Shown: positions 9,248-18,192, counted from the stretch's first letter. The stretch: 64,000 nt of DNA from Lachnospiraceae bacterium (GCA_017453065.1 JAFTKW010000019.1:62001-126000); one strand, 5' to 3'. Notes: generated by a model from the letters alone, not told the origin. Made by a program: numbers and translations.

Positions 9248-10554
9248 GTAAATGTTGTAAGAAAAGTGGCAAAAAAACGCTTAAGCCTAGCGCAGGAGCC
9301 CTATGGGAAAAACTAAACGGTGGGAAAGACTATTACGAAATTCGACTAGAAAGTATCGGGGGTCTAGGAGCCAATCTCTGTGGAAAGATGTTAGGCGAAT
9401 TGGGCCTTAGATATCTGGATTTAAACAGCAGTAGTTTTGCCAGTTATGGCTCTGAAAAAACGGGTACACCAGTAAAAGGGTTTGTTCGTTACTGCAAAAA
9501 GGAAAAAGAGATAAGAGTGCATTTTCCTGTAGAGAAACCGGATTTGCTTGTGATATTCCATCAGGCACTTTTGAAGGATGAGAGCGTTTGGAAGGGGTGT
9601 GACAAAGATACAGTTGTCATTGTCGCTGCGGAGTCCGTGGATAAGCGCTTGGGAGAGGAAACAAACACAGAAAGTAAAGCAGAAAATAATCTGATTAACC
9701 TTGCACCAAATTTGTTGCATTCGTTGCAACAAAGGAAAGAATCCTTCGCACAGTGCTATGTTTTGGAAGCACAGAAATTTGCCATGGATACCAAATCCAG
9801 AATTAATGTGGTGATGCTTGGGGCGGTCTTGAGAGTAATGGGAGTAGACGATATGGAGATTGGCCGTCAGATATGCGCTGATACATTGGGCAAGAAATAT
9901 CCAGATGCGTTGGAGAACAACTTGCTTGGCATGGAAAAAGGATTTAGGGAAGTACAACTGATTTTGGGGGATTCGGAAAACTGCCATGGCAGTATGGATT
10001 GTGGTTGTGATGTGGACAAAGACAGCGAAGTTGAGGATGGCTATAAAGTGAAAAAATGTCACGAAAACGACAAGTGTAATGATGAATGCAAGTCGTCTTC
10101 TCGGTTGCAGAAAGAGGAATGGGGTTATGCCTACGCTCCCCTTGGCGGAGTAAATCCCAACTTTGGTAGTACGGTTACGGCGGACTTGTCACCCTCTAGG
10201 CAGGGCTTCATTCCACTCTTTATTAAGGAGAGATGTATCAATTGCGGTTTGTGTCACTCCACTTGCCCTGATATGGTATTTCAGTTTGCAAAAGGAGAGT
10301 ACAAGGGAAGAGAGATGATGGTCAATCAGGGACTGGATTATTTCCATTGTAAAGGCTGCTTGCGATGTGTAGATGTCTGTCCTGTGAATGCTCTGGTGCG
10401 TGGAGCGGAAGCAGAGCATCCAAGAAAAGAATACTTTATTCCAAATCAGGAGTTAATCAGATGTCCTCAGTATTATGAGGAGGCAGGACCAGATGGATAT
10501 ATTACTTCAGAGTCCTATTTGACAGAAAAGAGAATGGAAGGAGGAGAAGTCTAA
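9244..10554 (+). CDS. 2-oxoacid:ferredoxin oxidoreductase, gamma-delta fusion with cysteine-rich insert
   Basis: Fusion of the gamma subunit (about residues 30-235, SIGGLGANLCGKMLGE onward) with the ferredoxin-like delta subunit (about 330-400), which carries two 4Fe-4S motifs, CINCGLCHSTCP and CKGCLRCVDVCP. Between them, at about residues 246-283, is a polar insert with six cysteines (NCHG, MDCGC, KKCHE, DKCNDEC), and the N-terminus starts MSKCCKKSGKK. Neither is typical for the family. The start overlaps rubredoxin by 4 bp and the stop overlaps the alpha-beta gene by 1 bp. Substrate (pyruvate or another 2-oxoacid) cannot be told from the sequence. Confidence 0.88.
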   Translation: MSKCCKKSGKKTLKPSAGALWEKLNGGKDYYEIRLESIGGLGANLCGKMLGELGLRYLDLNSSSFASYGSEKTGTPVKGFVRYCKKEKEIRVHFPVEKPDLLVIFHQALLKDESVWKGCDKDTVVIVAAESVDKRLGEETNTESKAENNLINLAPNLLHSLQQRKESFAQCYVLEAQKFAMDTKSRINVVMLGAVLRVMGVDDMEIGRQICADTLGKKYPDALENNLLGMEKGFREVQLILGDSENCHGSMDCGCDVDKDSEVEDGYKVKKCHENDKCNDECKSSSRLQKEEWGYAYAPLGGVNPNFGSTVTADLSPSRQGFIPLFIKERCINCGLCHSTCPDMVFQFAKGEYKGREMMVNQGLDYFHCKGCLRCVDVCPVNALVRGAEAEHPRKEYFIPNQELIRCPQYYEEAGPDGYITSESYLTEKRMEGGEV

Positions 10555-12749
10555 TGCAAGGTCAGGTGATGGAATTTGCATCTGGAAATGAGATGGCAGC
10601 TATAGCAATCAAACAGATTGGCTATGATTTAATGGGATATTACCCGATTACACCTTCTACACAGATTGCAGAAAATTTGGATATAATGCGTGCCAATGGA
10701 GAAACAGACCTAGTGATGATTGCGGCGGAGGGAGAGCACAGTGCGGCTGGTATCTGTTATGGTGCTGCTGTGGCTGGAGGAAGAGTCATCAATGCCACTA
10801 GTGCCAATGGTCTTTTGTACGCCATAGAGCAGTTCCCTGTTCAGTCAGGAACAAGATTTCCAATGGTAATGAATGTAGTATGTCGTACTGTTTCTGGTCC
10901 TCTTTCTATCAAAGGAGATCACAGCGACATCATGTATTTGTTAAATGCAGGGTGGCCTATTTTGTTTGCCAGCACAGTGCAGCAGGTGTACGATTTTAAC
11001 ATTATTGCCTTAAAACTTGCAGAGAGAGTTAGGCTTCCTGTAGTGGTGGCCTATGATGGCTTTTTCACTAGTCACCAAAAGGGCAGATGCTACCGATTCG
11101 AGTCAGACCAGACGGTACGGGATTATATCGGACCTAAGGTAGAGCCCTATCCTTTTTTAGATTTGGAGCATCCCATTACAGTTGGCTCCTATATGAATGA
11201 ACCAGATCTAATCAATAATAGATATCAGCTACACCTGGCTATGGAAGAAGCAGATCAAGTGATAGAAGAATTATTTTCCTCTTTTGCAGAATTGTCTGGA
11301 AGAAAATATGGAAAAGTGGAAGGGATTGGCTGCGAAGATGCAGAAACCGCTTTGGTTTTGCTTGGTTCCTCTTATGATACCACTGCGGAAGTAGTGGATT
11401 ATCTGCGATTGGGTAACACCGCTCAGGATGAAAAGAAGGTAGGTGCGGCTACTTTGCATGTGCTACGACCATTTCCTGGAAAGGAATTGTTTCATTTAGT
11501 AGGCCATATTCCTAATATTATGGTGGCGGATCGACAAGACAGCTATGGGGCTGGTGGCGGAAATTTGGCTTTGGAAGTTCGCGCTACCATGCAAAAATAT
11601 GGGGGCAAATCTCAAATCAAGAGTGTTGTGTATGGACTTGGTGGGAAGGACCTTTTTAAGGAAGATGTATTGGAGTTGTTTGCAAAAGCAAAGGATGATG
11701 CCGGACCAGATTTTGAATACTACGGTGTGACACCGGGAACTTTAAGCGACCATACATCACTGTTTGGTCCGATTAAGAGAGAACAGACACAGATATACAA
11801 AGATGGGAAAGTGGGCAATCTGAACACGGCTACCGCTATGCCAGGAAGACTGGCGCCAGGGCATGGAGCTTGTCCGGGGTGTGGTATCCCTGTCAATGTG
11901 AATCTGTTACTTCGTGGCATAGAAGACCCAGTAGTGCTTTTGTTTCAGACAGGCTGCGGCATGATTGTAACCACTGCATATCCAAAGACTAGTTTCAAAG
12001 TGCCTTATGTGCACAATCTTTTCCAGAATGGCGCGGCTACCTTAAGTGGCATTGCTGAAATCTGTTATCGGAAACAAGAAAAAGGAGAGATTCCACCAGG
12101 GGATATTATCTTTGTTATGGTCAGTGGAGATGGGGGAATGGACATCGGAATGGGCAGTGCACTGGGGACTGCACTCAGAGGTCACAGGCTACTGATTTTC
12201 GAATACGACAATGGCGGATATATGAACACAGGATATCAGCTTTCTTATTCCACGCCTATGGGTGCTAGAAGTGCTACCTCACACATTGGAAAAGAGCAGT
12301 ATGGCAAAACCTTTTTTCACAAGGATATGCCACAGATTATGGCTGCAACAGGAATTCCTTATGTGGCAACGGTTGCAGAATCCAATCCAGTGGATTTTAT
12401 GCAAAAGGCTGCCAAAGCAGCGCACTATGCCAAAACCACAGGAACTGCTTATATGAAGGCAATCTCTGCTTGCCCTCTAAACTGGAACGACAAGCCAGCG
12501 ACAGAGCGTAAGGTCATTGAAGCAGCGGTAAACTGTTGCTATTTCCCGCTTTATGAGGTGGAGCAGGGGGTAACCAAACTATCCTACAATCCGGAAAAAT
12601 CTGGGAAGAAGATTCCAGTGCTTGACTGGCTTTCCATGATGGGCAGAACCAAACATTTGCAAAAAGAGGAATACGCGGATGTAGTAAAACGCATACAGGA
12701 TGAGGTGGATAGAAGGTTTGAGGAATTGAAGAAGAAAGCAGAAAAATAG
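10554..12749 (+). CDS. 2-oxoacid:ferredoxin oxidoreductase, alpha-beta fusion
   Basis: Oxidatively decarboxylates a 2-oxoacid with CoA and thiamine diphosphate, giving acyl-CoA and reduced ferredoxin or rubredoxin. Residues 1-390 are the alpha part (GYYPITPSTQIAE, EGEHSAAGICYGAA). From about residue 435 comes the beta part, with GHGACPGCGIP and the thiamine-diphosphate motif GDGGMDIGMGSALGT followed by YDNGGYMNTGYQ. With the preceding gamma-delta fusion, all four classical subunits are present in two chains. The ATG overlaps the upstream stop (TAATG). It closes the operon with a 14-bp-stem terminator. Placement with fprA and rubredoxin suggests that oxoacid oxidation powers O2 or NO removal; that link is inferred. 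Confidence 0.9.
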   Translation: MQGQVMEFASGNEMAAIAIKQIGYDLMGYYPITPSTQIAENLDIMRANGETDLVMIAAEGEHSAAGICYGAAVAGGRVINATSANGLLYAIEQFPVQSGTRFPMVMNVVCRTVSGPLSIKGDHSDIMYLLNAGWPILFASTVQQVYDFNIIALKLAERVRLPVVVAYDGFFTSHQKGRCYRFESDQTVRDYIGPKVEPYPFLDLEHPITVGSYMNEPDLINNRYQLHLAMEEADQVIEELFSSFAELSGRKYGKVEGIGCEDAETALVLLGSSYDTTAEVVDYLRLGNTAQDEKKVGAATLHVLRPFPGKELFHLVGHIPNIMVADRQDSYGAGGGNLALEVRATMQKYGGKSQIKSVVYGLGGKDLFKEDVLELFAKAKDDAGPDFEYYGVTPGTLSDHTSLFGPIKREQTQIYKDGKVGNLNTATAMPGRLAPGHGACPGCGIPVNVNLLLRGIEDPVVLLFQTGCGMIVTTAYPKTSFKVPYVHNLFQNGAATLSGIAEICYRKQEKGEIPPGDIIFVMVSGDGGMDIGMGSALGTALRGHRLLIFEYDNGGYMNTGYQLSYSTPMGARSATSHIGKEQYGKTFFHKDMPQIMAATGIPYVATVAESNPVDFMQKAAKAAHYAKTTGTAYMKAISACPLNWNDKPATERKVIEAAVNCCYFPLYEVEQGVTKLSYNPEKSGKKIPVLDWLSMMGRTKHLQKEEYADVVKRIQDEVDRRFEELKKKAEK

Positions 12750-12784
12750 AAACAATAAATGAGGTATGAAACCCAAGGCAAAGA

Positions 12785-12830
12785 AATCCTATGATTGTTT
12801 TTTTGGACAATACAGTCATAGGATTTTTTG
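12785..12830 (+). terminator. Intrinsic terminator after the fprA operon
   Basis: AATCCTATGATTGT (12785-12798) pairs with ACAGTCATAGGATT (12812-12825) with one wobble, then a T-tract to 12829. Confidence 0.9.
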
Positions 12831-12870
12831 TTATGCGCTAGTGTTTTTCTTTTTTTTAGCGTACTATAAA

Positions 12871-12904
12871 TGTCAGATAATGATACGTCGACGTTTTCCT
12901 GACA
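12871..12904 (+). promoter_or_regulatory. Nested palindromes upstream of the ECF sigma gene
   Basis: The perfect palindrome ACGTCGACGT (12885-12894) lies inside the outer inverted repeat TGTCAG (12871-12876) / CTGACA (12899-12904), 25 bp before the sigma gene start. It may be an operator, or part of the autoregulated promoter of the sigma factor. No convincing -35/-10 pair could be fixed. Confidence 0.45.
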
Positions 12905-12929
12905 TAGTAACTAGCAAAGAGGTGAGAAC

Positions 12930-13508
12930 TTGAAGGACGAAAAAGTGATATTGGGCATCGAGGAACGGGATGAACAAACAATGGCCTATGTCATACAGAA
13001 ATACTCCAGATTACTTTGGAAAGTGGTATATCCCATTTTGGGAGTCTCTAGCAGTGAGCAGGATGTGGAAGAATGTGTGGCTGATGTGTTTATACAGTTG
13101 TGGAACCAGCCTAGAGCCTATGACCCAGCCAAGGCCAAACTTTCTACCTATCTCACTATCGTGGCAAGAACCAAGGCAATTGATCGATATCGAAGCATTC
13201 AAAGAAAACGTGAAGTTCCTTTGGAGGAATCCGTGCTAATTCATTGGAGAGCGGATTTGTGTAGTCAACCTTTGCAGAGCCTTCTGTCTAAGGAGAAAAA
13301 TGAAAGGATACATTTGATGCTTAAGCGACTGGGAGAGCCTATGCAAGAAATCCTGGTGCGAAGATATTTTTACGACCAAAAGCCCAGAGAAATCGCACTG
13401 GCCATGGATATGCCAAAGAAACAGGTGGAAAATTCTCTTTACGGAGCAAAGAAGCGTTTGCGCCAAATGCTGGAAGATGAGAAAGGAGAATTCGATGAAG
13501 AAATTTAA
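12930..13508 (+). CDS. ECF-type RNA polymerase sigma factor
   Basis: A 192-residue group 4 sigma factor. Region 2 is at about residues 15-90 (DVEECVADVFIQLWNQ, then STYLTIVARTKAIDRYRS). Region 4 is at about 130-183 (EILVRRYFYDQKPREIALAM, a helix-turn-helix, then NSLYGAKKRLRQML). It uses a TTG start; GAGGTGAG (12919-12926) lies just upstream and no ATG fits. The 3' end overlaps the next gene by 14 bp. That gene encodes a single-pass membrane protein and is the probable cognate anti-sigma factor, so this sigma factor probably answers a cell-envelope signal. Confidence 0.9.
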   Translation: MKDEKVILGIEERDEQTMAYVIQKYSRLLWKVVYPILGVSSSEQDVEECVADVFIQLWNQPRAYDPAKAKLSTYLTIVARTKAIDRYRSIQRKREVPLEESVLIHWRADLCSQPLQSLLSKEKNERIHLMLKRLGEPMQEILVRRYFYDQKPREIALAMDMPKKQVENSLYGAKKRLRQMLEDEKGEFDEEI

Positions 13509-14625
13509 CAAACAGAATTTGGAACATATTAAAGAGTGCTTTGAGCATAAAACAGGAGTCAATTTGACGGATAGAAAATTTGAAATTACCGGTGAGATTT
13601 GCGGTGTGCGTTCGTCTAAACTACCCGGTCCATTTCGATTCAGACCTGTGCTGCTAGCCGGTTTGGCAGTTTGTCTGCTTACATTTGGAGCATTTGGCTA
13701 TGCAAAGTTTTCTTCTTTGGCGAGTGATGATGTTAACTTTCAATCTGCATATCAGGGGGAGGGTGTTGTTAAAATTTTAGTCAGCAACGAATCTAACAAA
13801 ACATTGGAACTCCAAAAACAGATTAAGCTGATGAGATGGTCTACTGGAGAAGAAGTCGTAGGAGATAAGGATCAGATTGACTATAGCGATATGATAGTCG
13901 AACCAGGATGTAGCCAAGTGATTACGATCGATCTTTCCAAAGCCTATGATGTAGCTATGTTAGAAGCAGAACTAGCCGAGAAGGACCATTACTATTTTAC
14001 GCTTACCAACAATGATTTTGCCTTTGGGCAAGATTGGATGTGCAGTGTTGATTTTGAAGAAAAAGAGATAGATGTCACATTAACTTGGGAAGAGAATAGC
14101 ACCTGTGAGGATGCTGTAATCGGATTAAATCCCTCCTATGTATTTGATGAAGACAGTGCAGAAAAACAAGGTGGCATGGCAACAGGTGTGGATGACAGCA
14201 AGAATGAATCTTATGTGCAGCCATCCTATACAGCCCCACTTGCCTTTGAGGATTGGACCTGGCCTACTGTGAGAGAGTCCGTTACATCCAAATTTGGCAC
14301 TCCAAGAGGTGATTCCTTTACAGATCACATCAACATCCAAGGGGATAAAGGAGATGCAGTATATGCGGTCGCAGATGGAACAGTTTTGGAAACGGGATTT
14401 GATGCTACTTACGGATATTATGTAGTACTAGATTTGGGAGAAGGTATTGCAGTTAAATATGGACATCTGCAGGATACAAAAGTGGAAAATGGTGAAACTG
14501 TAGAGAAAGGGCAGAAGATTGCAACCCTAGGAGCCACAGGTATGGCGACAGGACCAAACCTTGCATTCTTTGTTTACAGGGATGGCGAGGCAATCAATCC
14601 ACTTTCTGTAGAGGATGATATGTAA
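13495..14625 (+). CDS. Putative anti-sigma factor with a degenerate M23 (LytM) domain
   Basis: A 376-residue protein with a cytoplasmic N-terminus of about 45 residues, one membrane helix (about 47-70, VLLAGLAVCLLTFGAFGYA), an extracytoplasmic middle domain (about 80-230) and a C-terminal M23/LytM fold (about 260-370). The zinc site is broken. The usual HxxxD is H-INI-Q, and the HxH of GPHLHF is NLA in GPNLAFFVY; only the YGHL histidine remains. It is therefore probably a non-enzymatic binding domain. ATG 13495 is chosen for AAAGGAG upstream. Overlap with the sigma gene argues for an anti-sigma/sensor role; this is inference. Confidence 0.8.
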   Translation: MKKFNKQNLEHIKECFEHKTGVNLTDRKFEITGEICGVRSSKLPGPFRFRPVLLAGLAVCLLTFGAFGYAKFSSLASDDVNFQSAYQGEGVVKILVSNESNKTLELQKQIKLMRWSTGEEVVGDKDQIDYSDMIVEPGCSQVITIDLSKAYDVAMLEAELAEKDHYYFTLTNNDFAFGQDWMCSVDFEEKEIDVTLTWEENSTCEDAVIGLNPSYVFDEDSAEKQGGMATGVDDSKNESYVQPSYTAPLAFEDWTWPTVRESVTSKFGTPRGDSFTDHINIQGDKGDAVYAVADGTVLETGFDATYGYYVVLDLGEGIAVKYGHLQDTKVENGETVEKGQKIATLGATGMATGPNLAFFVYRDGEAINPLSVEDDM

Positions 14626-14644
14626 ATTTGTCTTTTAGCTAAAG

Positions 14645-14690
14645 AAAGGGCTATACTTGAAAGGTTATTTCAAGTATGGCCCTTTTAGTT
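14645..14690. terminator. Bidirectional terminator between convergent genes
   Basis: An 18-bp stem, AAAGGGCTATACTTGAAA (14645-14662) against TTTCAAGTATGGCCCTTT (14668-14685), with one wobble. T-rich sequence on the plus side and A-rich sequence on the other side suit termination from both directions. Confidence 0.9.
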
Positions 14691-14703
14691 TAGTAAATTT
14701 CCT

Positions 14704-16869
14704 CTAATAATACATTTCCTCTAGTTGCATATAGCTTGCCAATTTTAAGATTTCTTCTTTGGACATATCGCCGCGTTTGATATAGACATTTATATGTTGA
14801 TTGTACTGGATAATAGCAGTACCCATATAGGAGTAGGTATCCTGATTAAAGCCATCTCTGTAGTTTTGAGCAAGGTGAATATATGGCATTAGCCACTTAA
14901 GTTCCTCATCTCTAAAGGTATGAATATAGGAGCCAGTACGATAATCAGCGGTGGTTTGGATGACAACGGCACCTTCATTGGTACTGGAGCCTGGTTTGGA
15001 ACCATACATTTCTTCGTAAGCTTCGGAATAGGTCATTTCATCAAATGGAAGCAAATCTACAAAGAGAGCATCTTCGAGAGTGGTATTGAAGGCACTCACA
15101 GATATGGTTACTTCCTGAATATCCATTTGCTCCTGTGTGCAAACAATACTTTCGTTGGCCTGTTGTATAGCGCGAATTGTATTGGTGTGTTCGGGCGTGA
15201 TTGGAACCTCGATGACATGATTGTATCCACCATCATAAGTATATACACGGAAGGAGAGAGTACACATTATGAGGTGTCCTGCCTGCTGTTCCAGGGTTAA
15301 CAATTGTCTGCTGTCCTGAATGTAGGCGTCTATAATTTTTTGAACATTGGTTGAGTTGTCGATATCTGTAGTGTTGTGTGCTGCATATACATGAATAGAG
15401 TTAATCTTGTCTTGATTGGAAATGAGTTCTGCCAGTCGATAGTTCATATAACTTTCGGTTTCTACGATAGGGCGAAGCACATCTTTTTCCTCATAACTCA
15501 TATAGTATCTTCGGTAGTAATCAAAACCAAATTTGGGACTTACTTTTACAAGGATAGAAAAGTCTTGTTCTTTGGTTGGGGTATTTACCGCTGTTCTCAG
15601 TACAGAGTCAATGATGTTGCTGTCTGTAACAGTATAACCTTCAAAATCGCCACCATAGTAATAGTATTCGTCAAATGCATTGATGTCGATTTCCATGCTC
15701 TCCACACTACCTTCGCGTGGCAGATAGTCATCATAACCAAATACATCAAAGATGTAGATTGCTGCAATACCAACAGAGCAGACAGTTACCACTGCCATCT
15801 GTATCTTGTGTGTAAAAAAGGCCTTTACTGAGCGCTTTTGTATTGCGGTCGAAATCGCATAAGCGATGATGGCAAACAATCCGTTGAACACGAGCATCCA
15901 CATAGGGCGACTTTCCATGCTGTAACCAAATAAGTACAGAGGAACTACGCCCAAAAGACCCAAAATGATAGAAACGCATATTCTTATGGAAAGAGAGCCA
16001 AACTTATTGTCCATGCCGTGGCCTGCCAGTTCACTCTTTCTGTTTTTATGAATACGGTATGCTACAAACAAGTTAAACCCTAATAGGAAAAGCGTAATAA
16101 TCCAGGTCGCAGCGTATATCCAATCCCAAGCACCGTTGTAGGACAGTAGCACAAAAGGTGCAGTGATTGGAGAAAGTGCGTAAGCAATATAGTAGGCATT
16201 GCCAGCGTCGTAATAGGTGTCAAAAAATGCTTCAGCATAAAGAATCAGCAAGCCATAAATGATGACTACTGATAAGCCCCAAACTCCAGTGGAGACCACA
16301 GCATTGGCAAGGTTTCCGCTTAACATGATACCTACCAGACACAGGTGGTAGATGATAAAGAATCCAAGTGTCGGGTAAAGCAAGTAATGAAGCATAGCAA
16401 GCAGTACAGATAAAATGCTAGAAAAATCTTTTAGCACAATAAAGGCACTGATAAAGGTAAGTAAAGCACCAGTAAGAAAAGGAATAGCCCAGATGAGTAG
16501 CCCACTTAAGTAAGATGCCCAGAACATTTCCTTGCGGGTAACTGGAAGGCTGTGATAAAGGTCGATTTTCCTAGGTTGAAAGAGATAACTAAAAATACCG
16601 AAGCCGACAATGGCAGCACCGATAGTGGCAATGCCGACCAGCATCATAGTACAGTTGCTTAAGTCATTAATTACACTCGTACTTACATATTGATAAAATT
16701 CTTCGGTGGTATGTCTAAGTGCAAAATCTTCAAAGTTTTCACCGCCAATGGCAAACATAAAGAAGATAGGACCAAAAAGAATACTGCCAATGGCAGAGAG
16801 CCAAAACATCCAAGCATTGTGTCTTAAATGTTCACGAATCATCTTATAAATAGAGTTGTTTGAAGTCAT
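14704..16869 (-). CDS. ABC transporter permease with large C-terminal soluble domain
   Basis: A 721-residue permease. About eight to ten hydrophobic segments fill residues 15-400 (for example MFWLSAIGSILFGPIFFMF and AVVTVCSVGIAAIYIFDVFG). They are followed by about 320 soluble residues rich in Tyr, Asp and Thr, probably outside the membrane. It resembles the long permeases paired with YtrA-type GntR regulators; the C-terminal domain may be the DUF6449 type, recalled and not searched. The start overlaps the ATPase gene by 26 bp, so the two are coupled. The substrate is unknown; related systems respond to cell-wall antibiotics. Confidence 0.87.
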   Translation of the reverse strand: MTSNNSIYKMIREHLRHNAWMFWLSAIGSILFGPIFFMFAIGGENFEDFALRHTTEEFYQYVSTSVINDLSNCTMMLVGIATIGAAIVGFGIFSYLFQPRKIDLYHSLPVTRKEMFWASYLSGLLIWAIPFLTGALLTFISAFIVLKDFSSILSVLLAMLHYLLYPTLGFFIIYHLCLVGIMLSGNLANAVVSTGVWGLSVVIIYGLLILYAEAFFDTYYDAGNAYYIAYALSPITAPFVLLSYNGAWDWIYAATWIITLFLLGFNLFVAYRIHKNRKSELAGHGMDNKFGSLSIRICVSIILGLLGVVPLYLFGYSMESRPMWMLVFNGLFAIIAYAISTAIQKRSVKAFFTHKIQMAVVTVCSVGIAAIYIFDVFGYDDYLPREGSVESMEIDINAFDEYYYYGGDFEGYTVTDSNIIDSVLRTAVNTPTKEQDFSILVKVSPKFGFDYYRRYYMSYEEKDVLRPIVETESYMNYRLAELISNQDKINSIHVYAAHNTTDIDNSTNVQKIIDAYIQDSRQLLTLEQQAGHLIMCTLSFRVYTYDGGYNHVIEVPITPEHTNTIRAIQQANESIVCTQEQMDIQEVTISVSAFNTTLEDALFVDLLPFDEMTYSEAYEEMYGSKPGSSTNEGAVVIQTTADYRTGSYIHTFRDEELKWLMPYIHLAQNYRDGFNQDTYSYMGTAIIQYNQHINVYIKRGDMSKEEILKLASYMQLEEMYY

Positions 16870-17746
16870 ATCCTGCCACCTCCGTTTCTGTAATAAAGAT
16901 TTCTTCCAAACTCAAAGGCAATAGTTCGTAGAATACTGGATTCATGCGAGCCATGAAAAGGTCGATATCCTCTTTGTTGCCTCTGAGAGTAACTGTGCGC
17001 AAACTTCCTCGAAGCTCCTGATGAAGGATAGAAAACTCTTTGGATAATTGATCCATATCTTCGAAGTGCTGGAATACACATTGCAGTTTGTAAATCCCCA
17101 GCTTCATGGATTCCAAATCCTTTGAGAACAGGATTCCACCCTTGTGAAGCAGACCTACATGGTCACAAATATCCTCTAATTCACGCAAATTGTGGGATGC
17201 GATGATAGGAGTGAAGTCTCTAGAATCCATTTCCTTTACAAAAAGTCCCTTTACGGTTTGGCGAACCACAGGATCTAGGCCGTCAAAGGTTTCGTCGCAG
17301 ATCAGGTATTTGGTGTTGGCACAGATTCCATAAAAGATGCTGAGCTGTTTTTTCATACCCTTGGAAAAAGTGCTGATTTTACGCTTTTTGTCCAAGGAAA
17401 AAGTAGAAAGAAACTTGAAAAAGCGTTCTTCATCGAAGTTTGGATACTGTTGTTTGTAAAGCTTTAGCATATCCAGAGGCGTTTCCTGTGGATAAAAATA
17501 TTGGTCATCAGACAGATAGAAAACATTTGCTTTGGCTGCAGGATTGTCCCATACATCCATTCCATCTATTTTGATATCGCCAGTATCCGGCTGATAAATG
17601 CCACTGATGATGCGAAGCAGAGTACTCTTTCCCGCTCCATTTGTTCCAATTAAGCCAAATACCTGGCCTTCTTTTATTTCTGCATTGATATCGGCTAGCG
17701 CCTGATATTTGTCAAAACTTTTCGAAATGCTATGAATTTCAATCAT
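16844..17746 (-). CDS. ABC transporter ATP-binding protein
   Basis: A 300-residue ATPase with Walker A GTNGAGKS (34-41), a signature of variant form FSKGMKKQLS, Walker B YLICDETFDGLDP and the switch histidine in IIASHNLRE. The C-terminal 80 residues are an accessory domain, as in YtrB/BcrA-type ATPases. It lies between gntR and the permease gene, overlapping both, in the order regulator-ATPase-permease on the minus strand. Together these form an exporter-type ABC system; what it exports or senses cannot be read from the sequence. Confidence 0.93.
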   Translation of the reverse strand: MIEIHSISKSFDKYQALADINAEIKEGQVFGLIGTNGAGKSTLLRIISGIYQPDTGDIKIDGMDVWDNPAAKANVFYLSDDQYFYPQETPLDMLKLYKQQYPNFDEERFFKFLSTFSLDKKRKISTFSKGMKKQLSIFYGICANTKYLICDETFDGLDPVVRQTVKGLFVKEMDSRDFTPIIASHNLRELEDICDHVGLLHKGGILFSKDLESMKLGIYKLQCVFQHFEDMDQLSKEFSILHQELRGSLRTVTLRGNKEDIDLFMARMNPVFYELLPLSLEEIFITETEVAGYDFKQLYL

Positions 17747-18125
17747 TTTTTAGCCCCTCCTTTTTCTTGTTCATTACCTGATCGAAAATCTGCTGAATGG
17801 AAGCGGGTGACATACCAGCGTCCAGTGCTTGTTCTAATACTTTGGTCAAATCTGCCTTAAGTGCTTTGTGCTTGCTGCTTTGCCAACTGCTTTCCGGTGA
17901 TACAAAATTACCACGTCCCACTATAGTATACAAAAAGCCAGCCTGTTCCAAGTTGGCATAGGCTCTTTGAATGGTATTGGGATTGATAGACAGTTCCATG
18001 GCAAGACTGCGCACAGAGGGCATCTTGGAATTTGGTTTTAAGACACCGCATACGATAAGATGCTCGATTTTTTCCTCTACCTGTTCGTATAGAGGTCGCT
18101 TGTCACGATAGTCAAGAAGTATCAT
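17739..18125 (-). CDS. GntR-family regulator, YtrA subfamily
   Basis: A 128-residue short GntR protein: winged helix-turn-helix (about residues 4-75, PLYEQVEEKIEHLI, then MPSVRSLAMELSINPNTIQR) and a short helical tail for dimerisation, as in YtrA. The second possible ATG (18125) is chosen because GGAGG lies 5 bases before it, at 18131-18135; an in-frame start at 18149 lacks a ribosome-binding site. It overlaps the ATPase gene by 8 bp. A perfect inverted repeat with GTGTATTA half-sites lies 68 bp upstream and is a likely operator, so the operon is probably autorepressed. Confidence 0.92.
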   Translation of the reverse strand: MILLDYRDKRPLYEQVEEKIEHLIVCGVLKPNSKMPSVRSLAMELSINPNTIQRAYANLEQAGFLYTIVGRGNFVSPESSWQSSKHKALKADLTKVLEQALDAGMSPASIQQIFDQVMNKKKEGLKND

Positions 18126-18192
18126 AAGTTCCTCCGTTTCCTGAGTCATAATATGTAGTTTGAACTTAAATAATTAGTTTGTCTGATTGCAC

